IMG/VR virus record: IMGVR_UViG_3300030107_005275
Span: 1-39,736 of that record
Direction: 5' to 3' (one strand)
DNA length: 39,736 bases
DNA from: a virus
Shown: in pieces, positions 1 through 9,123 of the stretch
How positions within the stretch are numbered: position 1 is the first letter of the stretch
Layout: every line of letters begins with the position of its first letter
Notes under the pieces: generated by a model
Told to the model about the DNA's origin: nothing
What the model saw: only the letters and a program-made list of their open reading frames with translations
Database searches by the model: none
Translations under genes and position numbers: made by a program

Positions 1-87
1 TCTTGCAGATTTGGATATTCGCTCCGTCTTTTTTTATCTACTAAAACTTTATTAGGATCAGTCCACTCTGAACCATTCCATACTTGT
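1..87. repeat. Left copy of near-identical terminal overlap
   Basis: Positions 1-87 align without gaps to 39650-39736. The first 56 bases are identical; the last 31 contain 8 differences (57, 60, 66, 67, 69-72). Both copies encode the same stretch of the tail-assembly gene and differ in protein only by Glu versus Ala in NGS[E/A]WTDP. This looks like an assembly overlap between two strains of a circular or circularly permuted genome. Confidence 0.9.
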
Positions 88-197
88 TTACCTGACTGCG
101 GAGCAACATTAACTTCTGTCAAACTATCTGATAAATCTTGCGAATCATCTGTCGCTTGATTTAATGTCCCATTATCATTTACCCAGTATTTTGTCAT
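1..197 (-). CDS. Tail-assembly-chaperone-like protein, 5' part (continues at 39649)
   Basis: This is the first part of a 95-residue protein cut by the window edge. It starts at the ATG at 197, which overlaps the tail-fibre stop as ATGA; a second in-frame ATG lies at 203. Joining position 1 to 39649 keeps the frame for 288 nt and ends in TGA at 39559. The C-terminal part (EYPNLQDQLDTIYWD, then W, VK and a final NPK) resembles the small XkdW-like or tail-fibre-assembly proteins of many phages, which end in YPxxxDQLDxxY. The place right after the tail fibre fits that role. The family call rests on this motif only. Confidence 0.75.
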   Translation of the reverse strand, partial: MTKYWVNDNGTLNQATDDSQDLSDSLTEVNVAPQSGKQVWNGSEWTDPNKVLVDKKRRSEYPNLQ

Positions 198-1459
198 AGC
201 CATGCCCTCACTATCCATCTCCAATCACTAACGTCCATATCACTTGCATCAAATCCAGTTTTATTAATTAATTTAATGACATTACCAGTTACAATAGTAA
301 TATTAGTAGCATCACAACAAGCCATTATACCTGCATCCCCTGAATCGTGTAGCGGAGCAAAGAATTGTATCTCATCTCCTACTGAATAATTCGCATCTGC
401 CGTTTTACATATTGCTGAGACTGTAAATTGAAGAGGTTTTGCACCTAGCCCATGAGATACATTGAGTCCTGTGTCAACATTTACAGTCTGTTCACTGCTT
501 ATAAAAGTTGGACTTACTCCAAAATCAGTACCAGCATCGTCCGTGAACATAAACCGATTTGGTGTTGCAGTATCTACCCAAATTTGCCCAGCACCAGCCG
601 TGTCAGCTTCAGCATTAGCTTGTTCAGTCATTTTTAAAGTGCCTACAGCCGTAATATCATTACCTTGACAATCTAATGCGCCACCTAATTGTGGAGAAGT
701 GTCATTTACAATATCAGCCCCACTAACAACAGATGTACCATCTGCTCTTGTATAATTTACACATTGTGCAGTGTTAGAGCCAGTGCTAAAAAATGATGCT
801 ACATCTCCTGCTGCGGTGGTGATATTCGCTTCTGAGGGCAAATCTAAATTTGACGAATGATGCTGTAATACCAACGCACCATCAAACTGTAAAGTAAACT
901 CACGATTAGGAGAAACAACAAACGAATTTATTTGTGTCGTTCCTGTTATATCAAAATAGTTACCATCAGTACCAACTGTTAAAGTATTTGCTGAAGCAAT
1001 GTCTGATCCTTTTGCAATATTAGACTCTTTGTAGTCATTTTCTATGTGCCAATTAGAACCATCACATACATACCATTCAGATTGATTTAAACTTTTTAAT
1101 ACAGAAGTTGTAGAACCATCTATTGTTTCACTTGAATTTCCATCAACTGTAACATCAGTTGCTGAATTTATTCTTTTAACGCCTACTCTAAATCCATCTC
1201 CTGCTGTTGCTGCTGCTAACAGCGTAACTGTTACAGCAGAAGCAGTCGCATTGACTTGTAGTAATGTGTTGTGATCGGTAGCAACAACAGTATAAGCTGT
1301 TGTTTTAGCTGTTTGTACAGGATGGTTAGAAGCAAAACGTATGTTCTTCTTTATATCTCTCAAATGATCATCTAAATCTGTTCCTATGCTATCTGAACCA
1401 GCAGGAGTATTACTTGCTGACGTTGTGCTTAATCCTGATAGTGCTTCATTAACTGCCAT
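194..1459 (-). CDS. Tail fibre protein
   Basis: This 421-residue protein starts with a region typical of marine podovirus fibres: SIGTDLDDHLRDIKKNI at about residues 23-39 is probably a short helix anchoring it to the tail. It is followed by beta-rich Thr/Ala/Val repeats including AVTVTLLAAATAGDGF, ETIDGSTTSVLKS and CDGSNWHIEN. The C-terminal third is also Gly/Ser/Thr-rich and predicted beta. It is the last large gene of the virion operon and is followed with ATGA overlap by the tail-assembly-like gene, the usual fibre plus chaperone pair. It would bind the host surface. The receptor cannot be read from sequence. Confidence 0.8.
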   Translation of the reverse strand: MAVNEALSGLSTTSASNTPAGSDSIGTDLDDHLRDIKKNIRFASNHPVQTAKTTAYTVVATDHNTLLQVNATASAVTVTLLAAATAGDGFRVGVKRINSATDVTVDGNSSETIDGSTTSVLKSLNQSEWYVCDGSNWHIENDYKESNIAKGSDIASANTLTVGTDGNYFDITGTTQINSFVVSPNREFTLQFDGALVLQHHSSNLDLPSEANITTAAGDVASFFSTGSNTAQCVNYTRADGTSVVSGADIVNDTSPQLGGALDCQGNDITAVGTLKMTEQANAEADTAGAGQIWVDTATPNRFMFTDDAGTDFGVSPTFISSEQTVNVDTGLNVSHGLGAKPLQFTVSAICKTADANYSVGDEIQFFAPLHDSGDAGIMACCDATNITIVTGNVIKLINKTGFDASDMDVSDWRWIVRAWL

Positions 1460-1470
1460 AATCTATTCCT

Positions 1471-4452
1471 TTAATTAGTCGTTTGTGTTCCTTGTAATCG
1501 TTCTATTGGTACATACATACCATCACGCAAAATAAATTCTGTTGTTTTAGGTTTTTCATCTTCATCTAGTGGGAGATCAGGTACATTACCAGTATTTCTA
1601 TCTTTCAGTTCTATTTTTTCAGGTAATGGTATTATATCAAGATTTAAAGCAGTCCTTAAAAATGGACTTTTCTTTAATTGTTTTTGATAATCGGTTAAAT
1701 TCTTAGCTGTTGGTTTTCTAAGAAGTTTTTTCATTAACTCTGGGTTATAGAACGCTTCTTCTATTATTTTATTTATTTGATCTGCGCCTAAATTTTCAAC
1801 AAATTCACCAGCCCTACCTGCTGCATACGCAGGGGCTTGTAATGTACCACCAACAAAAGGACTCAATGCACCAAGTCTTGCCGCAATCATTCTAGCTAAT
1901 ATAGTTGTTGCTGTTTTTTCACCTTTATATATTGTTGGTGCAGTTTTAGAACCTCTTACTGTTTTTTCGCCAGACCAAAATATTTTATGTGCTTTATCTA
2001 CTTCTTCTAATAATTTAAAACCATCTTCACCATATACTTGTATTAATTGTCTTTTTTTGTTTTTTAAAATTCTGTGAAACTCTTGACCAGAATCAAGATC
2101 CTTTAATCGGTTCTCAATTATAATATTATGAAGAGATGCTCTTATTGCTTTTATAGTGTCTCCTGTTGTGTCTTTTTTGGCACGTTTAATTAAACTTTCA
2201 AATTCTGCTGAGTTATTAGAATTAAATATTTTTTCAATATTGTCATCAAAATTGCCTGTAAAGTCTAAAAATTTAGCAGCAACAGTTTTATTTAATTTTG
2301 TTCTATGATTTTCAAGAATTTTTACTGTGTTTTCAGCTTCAAATATATTATCAGCAATTTTTTGTATTCTTACTTTTGCGCTTGGAAACCTTTCTAACAT
2401 TGCTTGATTTTTATTTAGAAAATTTTGAACTATTTGATGCTTTTTCTTACTTGTACTGTCGTTAACTTCTTTTGCAAGTTTTCCTAAAATATGATTATCT
2501 ATATCTTTTAATAAGCCAGAAGCAATTTCTGTATTTGCACCTACTGTTCTTGATGGATTATAAATTTGTGAATTTGGATTATCTATCATCCTAAGTAATT
2601 CATCAGCAGCAGTACCCCCATTTGTGCCAAACAAACCATCTAATGTTTCTCTGCTTGGTGTACCTGTTTGCCTGTCTGTTCCACTTAATATTTTACCTAT
2701 TGTACCCTCGCCAAAGTATTCATGTTCTATGTGAGACAATGCGACAGCTTTTTTTAATTTTTTATGACCATACTTTGATGCTTCTTCTATTTGCGAATCT
2801 ATACTGCGTTTTATATCTCCTAATCTTGTTCCTAAACGATTGTCTCCTTTGGCGTAAGCAATATCTATATCAATACCAATTCGTTCTTGTAAATGCCTAA
2901 TATTTTCAATAGTGGGTTTTTCTTTCAATTTTTTTAAATCTTCCAATAATGTTTTATGTGCATTTACAAATTGTTTACGAGGGTTTATACCTACTTTTTT
3001 AACATGGGCTAATTCAAAGTTTTTGATTTCTTTCTCTAAAATGTCAACCCCAACTGGTTCATTAGGGACTTCATCAAAAGCCTGATTTCTTTTTACTCTT
3101 AAATCATCTCTTATTTTGATAATTTTTTCTTTTGATTGATTTGCTGCTTGGTCTGAGGTATGAATAAGATCATCTGCAAAAGATTGTGTTATACTATCTT
3201 CTGCTTCTATTATCTTAGTCTCTATATCTTTTCTTATTTTATTAACTTCTTTTTTAATATAAAGAGAGTCTCCATTATCTGGCACAGAACCATCACCAAG
3301 TATTTCACTTATTTTCTTTTTTATTTTTTTATTAAATTCCCTTTGAAATAAAACCCATCTTGTAGGAACTTCATCCCCTTTATTTACTAAAGCACTTTCA
3401 TGTAATCGTAAACCAGCATCTCCTGAACGAGAACCAGATAAATAATCTGCATCAAGAATATTTTCTTCATCTAATCCTCTTAAAGCAGCATCAACGTCAT
3501 AAGTATTTTCTTTTATTATCTGTGATGCTATATTTTCTCTACCCTCTTCAGTAGCTACACTTGTTTTGTATTTACGTTTTGTAAACCCAGTAATAATACC
3601 AGAAGTTACCATGCTACCTGCTAAATTACTAAGTTGAACATTGTTAGGGTTTTTAAAATAATTATCTGCTAACGTCAAGGCAGTACCGCCACCTGCTGCT
3701 ATTGCAGATTCAGTTGCTGTAAACCTAGCTGGACTATTTAATAATTCTTTTTTAGAAGCTGCAAGACCAGCAAATTTTTTCTGTTTTGCCAAAAACCCAA
3801 TATAAGGTGCTAAAAATGATAATTCATCTGCTACGTTAGCAGTAAGTCTTCTAAAAGGAGTTGATACATCTCTTTCTACTTTTGGAAAAACTGGTTCAAT
3901 AAAATCACTTGCGCTTTTAAAACCCATTCCATAACGATCAGCACTCATATATTTATCTCTAAGTGCTTTTCTTTCTTCTTCTCTTCGTTTTTCATTTTCT
4001 TCAATTTCTTTAGGAGTTAAATATTGAGAAAAATCACCACTAGCCGCAGCTTGTTCTCTGTTATAATCCTCTACAAAATCACCTACTTCCCCTGTTCCCT
4101 CATGGACAATTCTACTTAAACCCATAAATGCTTCTGGTACTAAACCTAAACTACCGCTTACCAAATCTCTGCTACTAGCATAAAGATTAGTTCCTATTGC
4201 TTGAGTAACATCTACAGCATCAGAACCAACACCAGTTATTTTTTCTTTTGTTGTCTCTGGCAAGACTTGATAAATTTCATTTCCATATAAATAACCATCT
4301 TCAGTTCTAAGTGAGATAATTGTTTGACCCTCTAAATCTTTGGTTTTATGAAGATTTAATGGTCTGCCTGTTTGGTCTACAGCATTATTAAAATCTTCTT
4401 CTTTTTTTAATGCTTCTGAATGTGAAATTATTGGAATTTGTGGAGTTGCCAT
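1471..4452 (-). CDS. Large internal virion / DNA-ejection protein
   Basis: This 993-residue protein is placed where podoviruses keep their large internal or ejected proteins, between the smaller core-like proteins and the tail fibre. I chose the ATG at 4452 (MATPQIPI), two bases after the upstream stop, over an ATG 19 codons upstream inside the previous gene. It is mostly helical and highly charged (long Lys/Glu runs at about residues 370-830), with Ala/Gly-rich hydrophobic helices near 225-300 and 850-900 that could enter a membrane. I see no lysozyme or protease motif. The assignment rests on size, composition and position. Confidence 0.6.
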   Translation of the reverse strand: MATPQIPIISHSEALKKEEDFNNAVDQTGRPLNLHKTKDLEGQTIISLRTEDGYLYGNEIYQVLPETTKEKITGVGSDAVDVTQAIGTNLYASSRDLVSGSLGLVPEAFMGLSRIVHEGTGEVGDFVEDYNREQAAASGDFSQYLTPKEIEENEKRREEERKALRDKYMSADRYGMGFKSASDFIEPVFPKVERDVSTPFRRLTANVADELSFLAPYIGFLAKQKKFAGLAASKKELLNSPARFTATESAIAAGGGTALTLADNYFKNPNNVQLSNLAGSMVTSGIITGFTKRKYKTSVATEEGRENIASQIIKENTYDVDAALRGLDEENILDADYLSGSRSGDAGLRLHESALVNKGDEVPTRWVLFQREFNKKIKKKISEILGDGSVPDNGDSLYIKKEVNKIRKDIETKIIEAEDSITQSFADDLIHTSDQAANQSKEKIIKIRDDLRVKRNQAFDEVPNEPVGVDILEKEIKNFELAHVKKVGINPRKQFVNAHKTLLEDLKKLKEKPTIENIRHLQERIGIDIDIAYAKGDNRLGTRLGDIKRSIDSQIEEASKYGHKKLKKAVALSHIEHEYFGEGTIGKILSGTDRQTGTPSRETLDGLFGTNGGTAADELLRMIDNPNSQIYNPSRTVGANTEIASGLLKDIDNHILGKLAKEVNDSTSKKKHQIVQNFLNKNQAMLERFPSAKVRIQKIADNIFEAENTVKILENHRTKLNKTVAAKFLDFTGNFDDNIEKIFNSNNSAEFESLIKRAKKDTTGDTIKAIRASLHNIIIENRLKDLDSGQEFHRILKNKKRQLIQVYGEDGFKLLEEVDKAHKIFWSGEKTVRGSKTAPTIYKGEKTATTILARMIAARLGALSPFVGGTLQAPAYAAGRAGEFVENLGADQINKIIEEAFYNPELMKKLLRKPTAKNLTDYQKQLKKSPFLRTALNLDIIPLPEKIELKDRNTGNVPDLPLDEDEKPKTTEFILRDGMYVPIERLQGTQTTN

Positions 4453-4453
4453 A

Positions 4454-6058
4454 TTATTGTCTCTTTGGTACATAATAAATTGTACCATTAACAGTTTGCC
4501 TTTCTTCAAGATTAGGATTAGCCCTCAACTGTTCTGGACTAAAAGTTTCTAAAGGTGTGGTTTGAGTACGACTTGTTGGTGTTGTCCCTTGTGGAACAAA
4601 CCCAAAACCACCCTCGTCTATAGAAGTATCTAAACCTCTAATGTTTATACGATCTTTAAGAGCAGGATTCCATCTCATAACATTAGTAAGATAATTTTTG
4701 TAATTATTGTGACTTGTTTTTATTGTCCCCTCAATCGCACCTAATAATTGTGCATGAGAACCTGCGCTGCCACCTAGTCTTTGTATTGCAGATTTAACAT
4801 CTTTATCTGATGGTCTTCCGTCATTTTCTGCTGCTGCCATTTGATAAGCTAAGTTTAGTATCATTGATTTTTTCTTTGCTGCATCTACAGCAATACCTTT
4901 AATAAAGCCTGTATTAACTGCTTTATCTAATGAAAATGCAATTTCACTATCTTGTTCAACTTTGCTTAAATCAATTTGTCCGTTAGTTAAATATTTCTCT
5001 AATGAATCTGCTCTTTCTTTTTCATCTGCTGGGTCTAATCTTCTTGCTTTAAGAAGAGTTGATACATTTTTAAATTGTGCTGCTGTTGTGTCTATAAATT
5101 GAGCAAAACCACCAGTCATGCCCAATGAAGCCCTACCCTCTTCCGTATTAAATTTTGTTCTCATCTCCGTATGTAAAGCAATTATATTATCAATACCTGT
5201 TTCCATATTTATTGCATCTTGGCTTACTTCACCAAACGCATCTCCAGCTACATCTTCAGTTGCTCTCATTGTGCCAACTTCTCTAAATTTATGACCCTCT
5301 TTTAGTTTAAATGGTTCTTCTTCTACGATACCTGTTGCTGGGTCTATCCTATGTCTAGTCATATCCTTTTTGTTATAAACAATATGTTCTTCACCAACTC
5401 GATTGTCTCTAGGATCAACTTCAATAACCCTAGTTGGTGTAGTCCATTTTGTTGTATCTGATTGTAGTTTTTTGTCACCAGTTTGTGGGATTCTATAATA
5501 TTGTTTGTTATCTTCAGACATTACCCATTGTGGGGAAGTTTCTGCGTATCTTTGATCCCCTACTTCAAAGTGATCATAAACATACACACCATTTCTTATT
5601 AAATGTTGTCTTTCACCAACTCGTCTTGGATCACCAATAGGAATCCATTTTTCACCATCCCATTGATGACTGACCATTGAATCAGTTCGTTTATCATAAA
5701 TATCTTTAATAGTAGGTGCTGATTTTACAGTAGGAGTTCTTAAATCTTGGATTGTTTTTATTGTAGGCTGACCACCTCTTTCAGTAGGCGGAGTAATAGA
5801 TACTAATTGATCATTGATAACCTGATAGTTTGGTTTTGTTCTTGCGTATTGTTGTTGTTCAGCTTGACCATAAGCACCTAATCCTGCTAATGCACCAGAA
5901 CCTAATGCTTGTGCTGTTGACATAGGCGCACCTTGCCCAAAGGGTTGTCTTCCTGCGTTTTGTAACATAGTAGCTGCAAACGCCAATAATCCTGCATTTC
6001 TTCCATAATCAGGGTTATAAGGACTAAACATCCCTAATGCGCTTTTTTCATTTCTCAT
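4454..6058 (-). CDS. Internal virion protein
   Basis: This 534-residue protein has an Ala/Gly-rich hydrophobic N-terminus (GLLAFAATMLQNAGRQPFG, then QALGSGALAGLGAYGQ, about residues 23-62), a layout common in ejected internal proteins of marine podoviruses. A middle region repeats short beta-like blocks (GEKWIPIGDPRRVGE, NKKDMTRHRIDPATG), and the C-terminal half is helical. GGAG lies about 11 bases before the ATG at 6058, a long spacing. It ends one base before the start of the next internal protein gene, so the two are probably translationally coupled. No enzymatic motif is visible, and the role is inferred from context. Confidence 0.55.
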   Translation of the reverse strand: MRNEKSALGMFSPYNPDYGRNAGLLAFAATMLQNAGRQPFGQGAPMSTAQALGSGALAGLGAYGQAEQQQYARTKPNYQVINDQLVSITPPTERGGQPTIKTIQDLRTPTVKSAPTIKDIYDKRTDSMVSHQWDGEKWIPIGDPRRVGERQHLIRNGVYVYDHFEVGDQRYAETSPQWVMSEDNKQYYRIPQTGDKKLQSDTTKWTTPTRVIEVDPRDNRVGEEHIVYNKKDMTRHRIDPATGIVEEEPFKLKEGHKFREVGTMRATEDVAGDAFGEVSQDAINMETGIDNIIALHTEMRTKFNTEEGRASLGMTGGFAQFIDTTAAQFKNVSTLLKARRLDPADEKERADSLEKYLTNGQIDLSKVEQDSEIAFSLDKAVNTGFIKGIAVDAAKKKSMILNLAYQMAAAENDGRPSDKDVKSAIQRLGGSAGSHAQLLGAIEGTIKTSHNNYKNYLTNVMRWNPALKDRINIRGLDTSIDEGGFGFVPQGTTPTSRTQTTPLETFSPEQLRANPNLEERQTVNGTIYYVPKRQ

Positions 6059-6079
6059 GCTATTTGATCTCCACTATAT

Positions 6080-6880
6080 TTATCCATACGATGATATTGT
6101 TTTTGATGGTCGCATATTCCGTCTCATTATCTCATATGACATTGCTGGTCTAGGTTCATAATTTCTGCGTGTGCTAACAACATTATTAGGATTATAATAT
6201 GAAGCATTATTGTTTGCTTGATTGTTTCCACTGTTATAAAATTGTGTAGCTAAATTTAAAGCATCACCATAACCGAGACCTAATTGATCCATTAAAGTTT
6301 TAGTTCCATCTTCTATTGCATAATTTGTTAAACCTTGGTTACTTAATGCAGACCATTCAGGGCTACCAGAACCACCCATAAAAGCATAATCACCTTTCGG
6401 TTTTAAAATGTCAGCGTAGGATGTATCTAATTGTGGTATGTAATTTGGTGAAACAGTGCTTGGTGTTCCTAAAACATTTGAACCTGTGCCATATGGACTA
6501 CCATAATGAGTAACTCCCTCATAACCACTTCCTATTTGTAAGGCTTCTGGTTTACTTAAAATTGATCCTTTACCGCCCATGAAAGGATAAGTAGTTGTCG
6601 CAGCTTTTGTTGCCAAAGGTGTTGCCAAAGGTGCTGATCCACCTAAACTTGCTAGAAATGCTGCCTCTGGTGCAACTGCTGCACTAGTTCCAAGTGTGCT
6701 TCCAAGAGCAAGTCCAGTTTGTGTTCCTGTTGCTCCTAATGCACCTGCTGCTGAACCACCTGCTGCTGCTGCTGTTCCTGCACCTGCTCCTGCTGCTGCA
6801 CCTGCACCTGCCAATCCAACGCCAGTTGCAGCTAATGCTGCTACTGCTAAATATGGAGCAGCATCTGATAATTTACCCAT
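6080..6880 (-). CDS. Gly/Ala-rich internal virion protein
   Basis: This 266-residue protein opens with about 80 residues made almost only of Ala, Gly, Thr, Ser and Leu, a probable membrane-active stretch. The C-terminal half is Tyr/Asn/Gly-rich with a basic end (RRNMRPSKTISSYG). I prefer the second ATG at 6880, because GGAGAAG sits just upstream of it; the first ATG at 6892 has no clear ribosome site. Small hydrophobic ejection proteins such as P22 gp7 are the closest functional analogy by position and composition, but I see no sequence motif linking them. The repetitive alanine codons also open false reading frames on the plus strand here. Confidence 0.6.
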   Translation of the reverse strand: MGKLSDAAPYLAVAALAATGVGLAGAGAAAGAGAGTAAAAGGSAAGALGATGTQTGLALGSTLGTSAAVAPEAAFLASLGGSAPLATPLATKAATTTYPFMGGKGSILSKPEALQIGSGYEGVTHYGSPYGTGSNVLGTPSTVSPNYIPQLDTSYADILKPKGDYAFMGGSGSPEWSALSNQGLTNYAIEDGTKTLMDQLGLGYGDALNLATQFYNSGNNQANNNASYYNPNNVVSTRRNYEPRPAMSYEIMRRNMRPSKTISSYG

Positions 6881-6931
6881 ATTCTTCTCCATGCGGTAAA
6901 ATTATAAATTGATCAATGATTTTATTAAACA

Positions 6932-7900
6932 TTAGACCATCATACTCCCACCTAATGCGCCTAGCGCAGCACCAGCGTAAGGATTTTGTCCCATCATATT
7001 TGCGCCCATATAACCAAGTGTGCCACCACCTATTGCACCAGCTAAAGGATTAGCTTGATAAAAAGATGGTTGTTGCGTTATCGTTGTGCCACCACCACCC
7101 ATAGATATTCCAAGAGCATTACCTAATACGTCAAGATTAGCGTAAGGGTGTAACCTTGCTCTTTCAAAATCTTCATATGCAAGATTAAGTCTATCTTGTT
7201 CAACACCTCGTCTTATGTCACCTGCACCAAGCATTGCTTGTGCGCCCCTTAAATTGCCCTCAAGCATTTGAGGTGCGCTCATCATTGCCTGTTGTTGTAG
7301 TCCTCTCTCATTCATGTAATTACCACCATAAATTTGAGTAGCGAGATTATTTAAGTTTTGTCCCAAATCGAATCTAGCCCTATCTGCATATTCTTGATAA
7401 GCAGAACCACCTAAAGCATTTGCTCGATTAGCAGCAGTATCAATATTAGGCATAACTGTACCTGTATATTGATTAACAACACCTTGTGCTGCTCTATTAA
7501 ACATTTGGTCAACAAAAGGATTTGATCCTAGAAAATCACCTCTTGTTGTTTTCATGTAAGTATCAGTTGCGGTTGGAATTATTTGACCTGTAGCAGCATC
7601 TACTGTTTGTTGAATACCTTGAGTATGTAATGGATCAAAATCAGCTATACGTTGACCTTGATATTGTTCAAAAGGTGTATCTGATAATACATCAGCCCTT
7701 TCTAAATAATCTCTAGCATAAGGTTTTACATATTCAGGGACTTCTTGGGTTTGTGTTACAGTCTGTTGTTCTGGTGCTGAACTACCACCGCCTTTACATT
7801 CTGACACTTTACCATCGTATTCATAACCCTCAGCATATGTAGTGACATATCTTTGGAGTTTTTCATCCCATTGTGATTCAGCATAAGTTGTTATATACAT
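6932..7900 (-). CDS. Virion structural (internal/core-like) protein
   Basis: The 322-residue protein contains QTQEVPEYVKPYARDYLERA near residue 50, a long helical middle with GSAYQEYADRARFDLGQNL, and LAYEDFERARLHPYANLDVLGN near residue 240, followed by a Gly-rich tail with GGGTLGYMGANMMG. The pattern of a helical core, a YEDF.R.....Y...L.LG block and a Gly-rich hydrophobic end is common in proteins next to the ejection genes of marine podoviruses. The gene starts three bases after the GNAT-like gene ends. It is virion-associated by context; the biochemical role is unknown. Confidence 0.55.
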   Translation of the reverse strand: MYITTYAESQWDEKLQRYVTTYAEGYEYDGKVSECKGGGSSAPEQQTVTQTQEVPEYVKPYARDYLERADVLSDTPFEQYQGQRIADFDPLHTQGIQQTVDAATGQIIPTATDTYMKTTRGDFLGSNPFVDQMFNRAAQGVVNQYTGTVMPNIDTAANRANALGGSAYQEYADRARFDLGQNLNNLATQIYGGNYMNERGLQQQAMMSAPQMLEGNLRGAQAMLGAGDIRRGVEQDRLNLAYEDFERARLHPYANLDVLGNALGISMGGGGTTITQQPSFYQANPLAGAIGGGTLGYMGANMMGQNPYAGAALGALGGSMMV

Positions 7901-7903
7901 AGT

Positions 7904-8320
7904 TTATATCTCGCAAATAAATTCCATTTCGCCTTGTTTAAATCCTAGTGGTTTCATTAATCTTAAAAAATTTTGATTTGTATTTTTAAATACAATTTTA
8001 TTACATCCTGATTCTATTGCTTGTTTCTTTATTAATTCAAAACACATTTCTGTGTATTTTCTATTTTTACTTTTACATAACCAAACAATTATTTTTGGTA
8101 CACCAGAATACATATCGTGTATTCTTTGGAGTACACAAAATCCAACATACTTATCTTGATCGTAGCATACATATAAAGATGCTAAGTTTGCTTTTATAAA
8201 ATAATAAACGTCTTCAATTAAACAATCGTCAGTATCTTGATTAATACATTGAATGACATCTTTTCTTATTGTTCGCCAAGCAGTTGGTATTTGTTCTGGG
8301 GCTATGTAATTAAAATTCAT
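7904..8320 (-). CDS. GNAT-like acetyltransferase fold protein
   Basis: The 138-residue protein has a compact GNAT-like order: an acidic N-terminal helix region, SLYVCYDQDKYVGFCVLQRI as the central strands (about 48-68), then a helix starting EMCFELIKKQAIESG, and NFLRLMKPLGFKQGEMEFICEI as the C-terminal strand that usually ends the fold. The classical RxxGxG/A acetyl-CoA loop is degenerate (KSKNRKYTEM), so activity is doubtful. Short GNAT-like proteins occur among head and internal-protein genes of podoviruses, so it may be an assembly factor. It is the most upstream gene of the left structural block and faces the divergent metalloprotease across the DnaA-box region. Confidence 0.5.
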   Translation of the reverse strand: MNFNYIAPEQIPTAWRTIRKDVIQCINQDTDDCLIEDVYYFIKANLASLYVCYDQDKYVGFCVLQRIHDMYSGVPKIIVWLCKSKNRKYTEMCFELIKKQAIESGCNKIVFKNTNQNFLRLMKPLGFKQGEMEFICEI

Positions 8321-8564
8321 TTTTCTCTAAATTGTGGATAAAAAAAAATTTATTTTTTTTCAACGTCTATATATCTAACTCTTATGGACAAAAAAACAGT
8401 TATCCACAAGCTAAGAACCTTATTATATATCAACCTAGCCTTTTTTTCGATCAAGTAAACCCTAACTCTTAGAGCCAATAACCTTTGTAAATGGGTGTTT
8501 TAGCCGATTTCTCAAAAGTGCGTATGTTAAAATAAACACTCAAATTAACTAATTGGAGACAATT
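8321..8564. other. Divergent intergenic region with DnaA boxes (candidate origin)
   Basis: This 244-base non-coding gap separates two divergent genes. It holds two perfect DnaA-box consensus sequences in inverted orientation: TGTGGATAA at 8333-8341 and TTATCCACA at 8400-8408. A near match, TTATGGACA, lies at 8382-8390. The first two flank an A/T-only block (runs of A then T at 8341-8360) followed by TATATAT. This combination is that of a DnaA-dependent origin or a DnaA-titrating/regulated promoter. Promoters for both flanking genes must also lie here; a weak -10 (TAAAAT, 8528-8533) precedes the metalloprotease. Confidence 0.6.
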
Positions 8565-9092
8565 ATGAAAATTATTAAAAACACATCTAAGTTTGATTCA
8601 AAAAAATTAAGAAGTCTTTTTTGTTTTGTCCACACGCTAATAGCAAAAGATAAGCATGTGGGTAGATTAAAACATTGGAACACACTAAAAATTGAAATAA
8701 GACATAAATCTCATGGCTTTAGTGGTCGTGCCTATCTTGGCAAAGTTTATGGCAATGGTTGGGATATGTTTCTTTCTTTAAGTAAAGGAACATCTCTAAG
8801 ATGGTTAAGCCAATTATTTGCACATGAATTAATGCACAGTTATGGGTATGACCATCATCAATATGCTAAATGGCCGTTAACTAAAAAAGAATTTAATCAA
8901 ATTCAAGAAAAATTTGGGGATGTTAATTTCTTAAAAGAAAAGAAATCTAAACCCAAAGTAGATTATGTCCAAGTTCGTTTTGATCGTGTAAATAACAATA
9001 TCAAACAATGGGAGACAAAAAAGAAGAGAGCAGAAAATGCACTTAAGAAACTTTACAAAAAACAAAAGTATTATTTAAAGAAAGTATCTTAA
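8565..9092 (+). CDS. SprT-like zinc metalloprotease
   Basis: The 175-residue protein carries the zinc-metalloprotease motif HELMHSYGYDHH at about residues 93-104 (HExxH with a downstream His), preceded by a hydrophobic strand (LSQLFA), as in SprT/Spartan-like and WLM-type families. The C-terminal third is a Lys-rich coiled coil. I use the ATG at 8565 with GGAGAC seven bases upstream rather than the TTG at 8553. It is the only plus-strand gene in the virion half and sits alone between a divergent promoter region and its own terminator, so it is probably expressed separately. Substrate unknown; roles in cleaving DNA-bound proteins or host factors are possible. Confidence 0.75.
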   Translation: MKIIKNTSKFDSKKLRSLFCFVHTLIAKDKHVGRLKHWNTLKIEIRHKSHGFSGRAYLGKVYGNGWDMFLSLSKGTSLRWLSQLFAHELMHSYGYDHHQYAKWPLTKKEFNQIQEKFGDVNFLKEKKSKPKVDYVQVRFDRVNNNIKQWETKKKRAENALKKLYKKQKYYLKKVS

Positions 9093-9096
9093 TCTT

Positions 9097-9123
9097 TTAC
9101 CCCACTTCGGTAAGGTTTTTTTT
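9097..9123 (+). terminator. Rho-independent terminator after the metalloprotease
   Basis: A short stem TTACC/GGTAA (9097-9101 with 9109-9113) and loop CCACTTC are followed by eight T residues. It lies four bases past the stop codon of the plus-strand gene. The T run overlaps the stop codon of the convergent minus-strand gene. Confidence 0.65.

Noticed and set aside
1-87. T7-like direct terminal repeat
   Set aside because: Only 87 bases long and diverged at 8 positions; true terminal repeats are identical, so strain overlap is the better reading.
6696-6899. Plus-strand Ala/Pro-rich and Leu-rich reading frames
   Set aside because: They are mirror frames of the Gly/Ala-rich virion gene on the minus strand; composition is a codon artefact.
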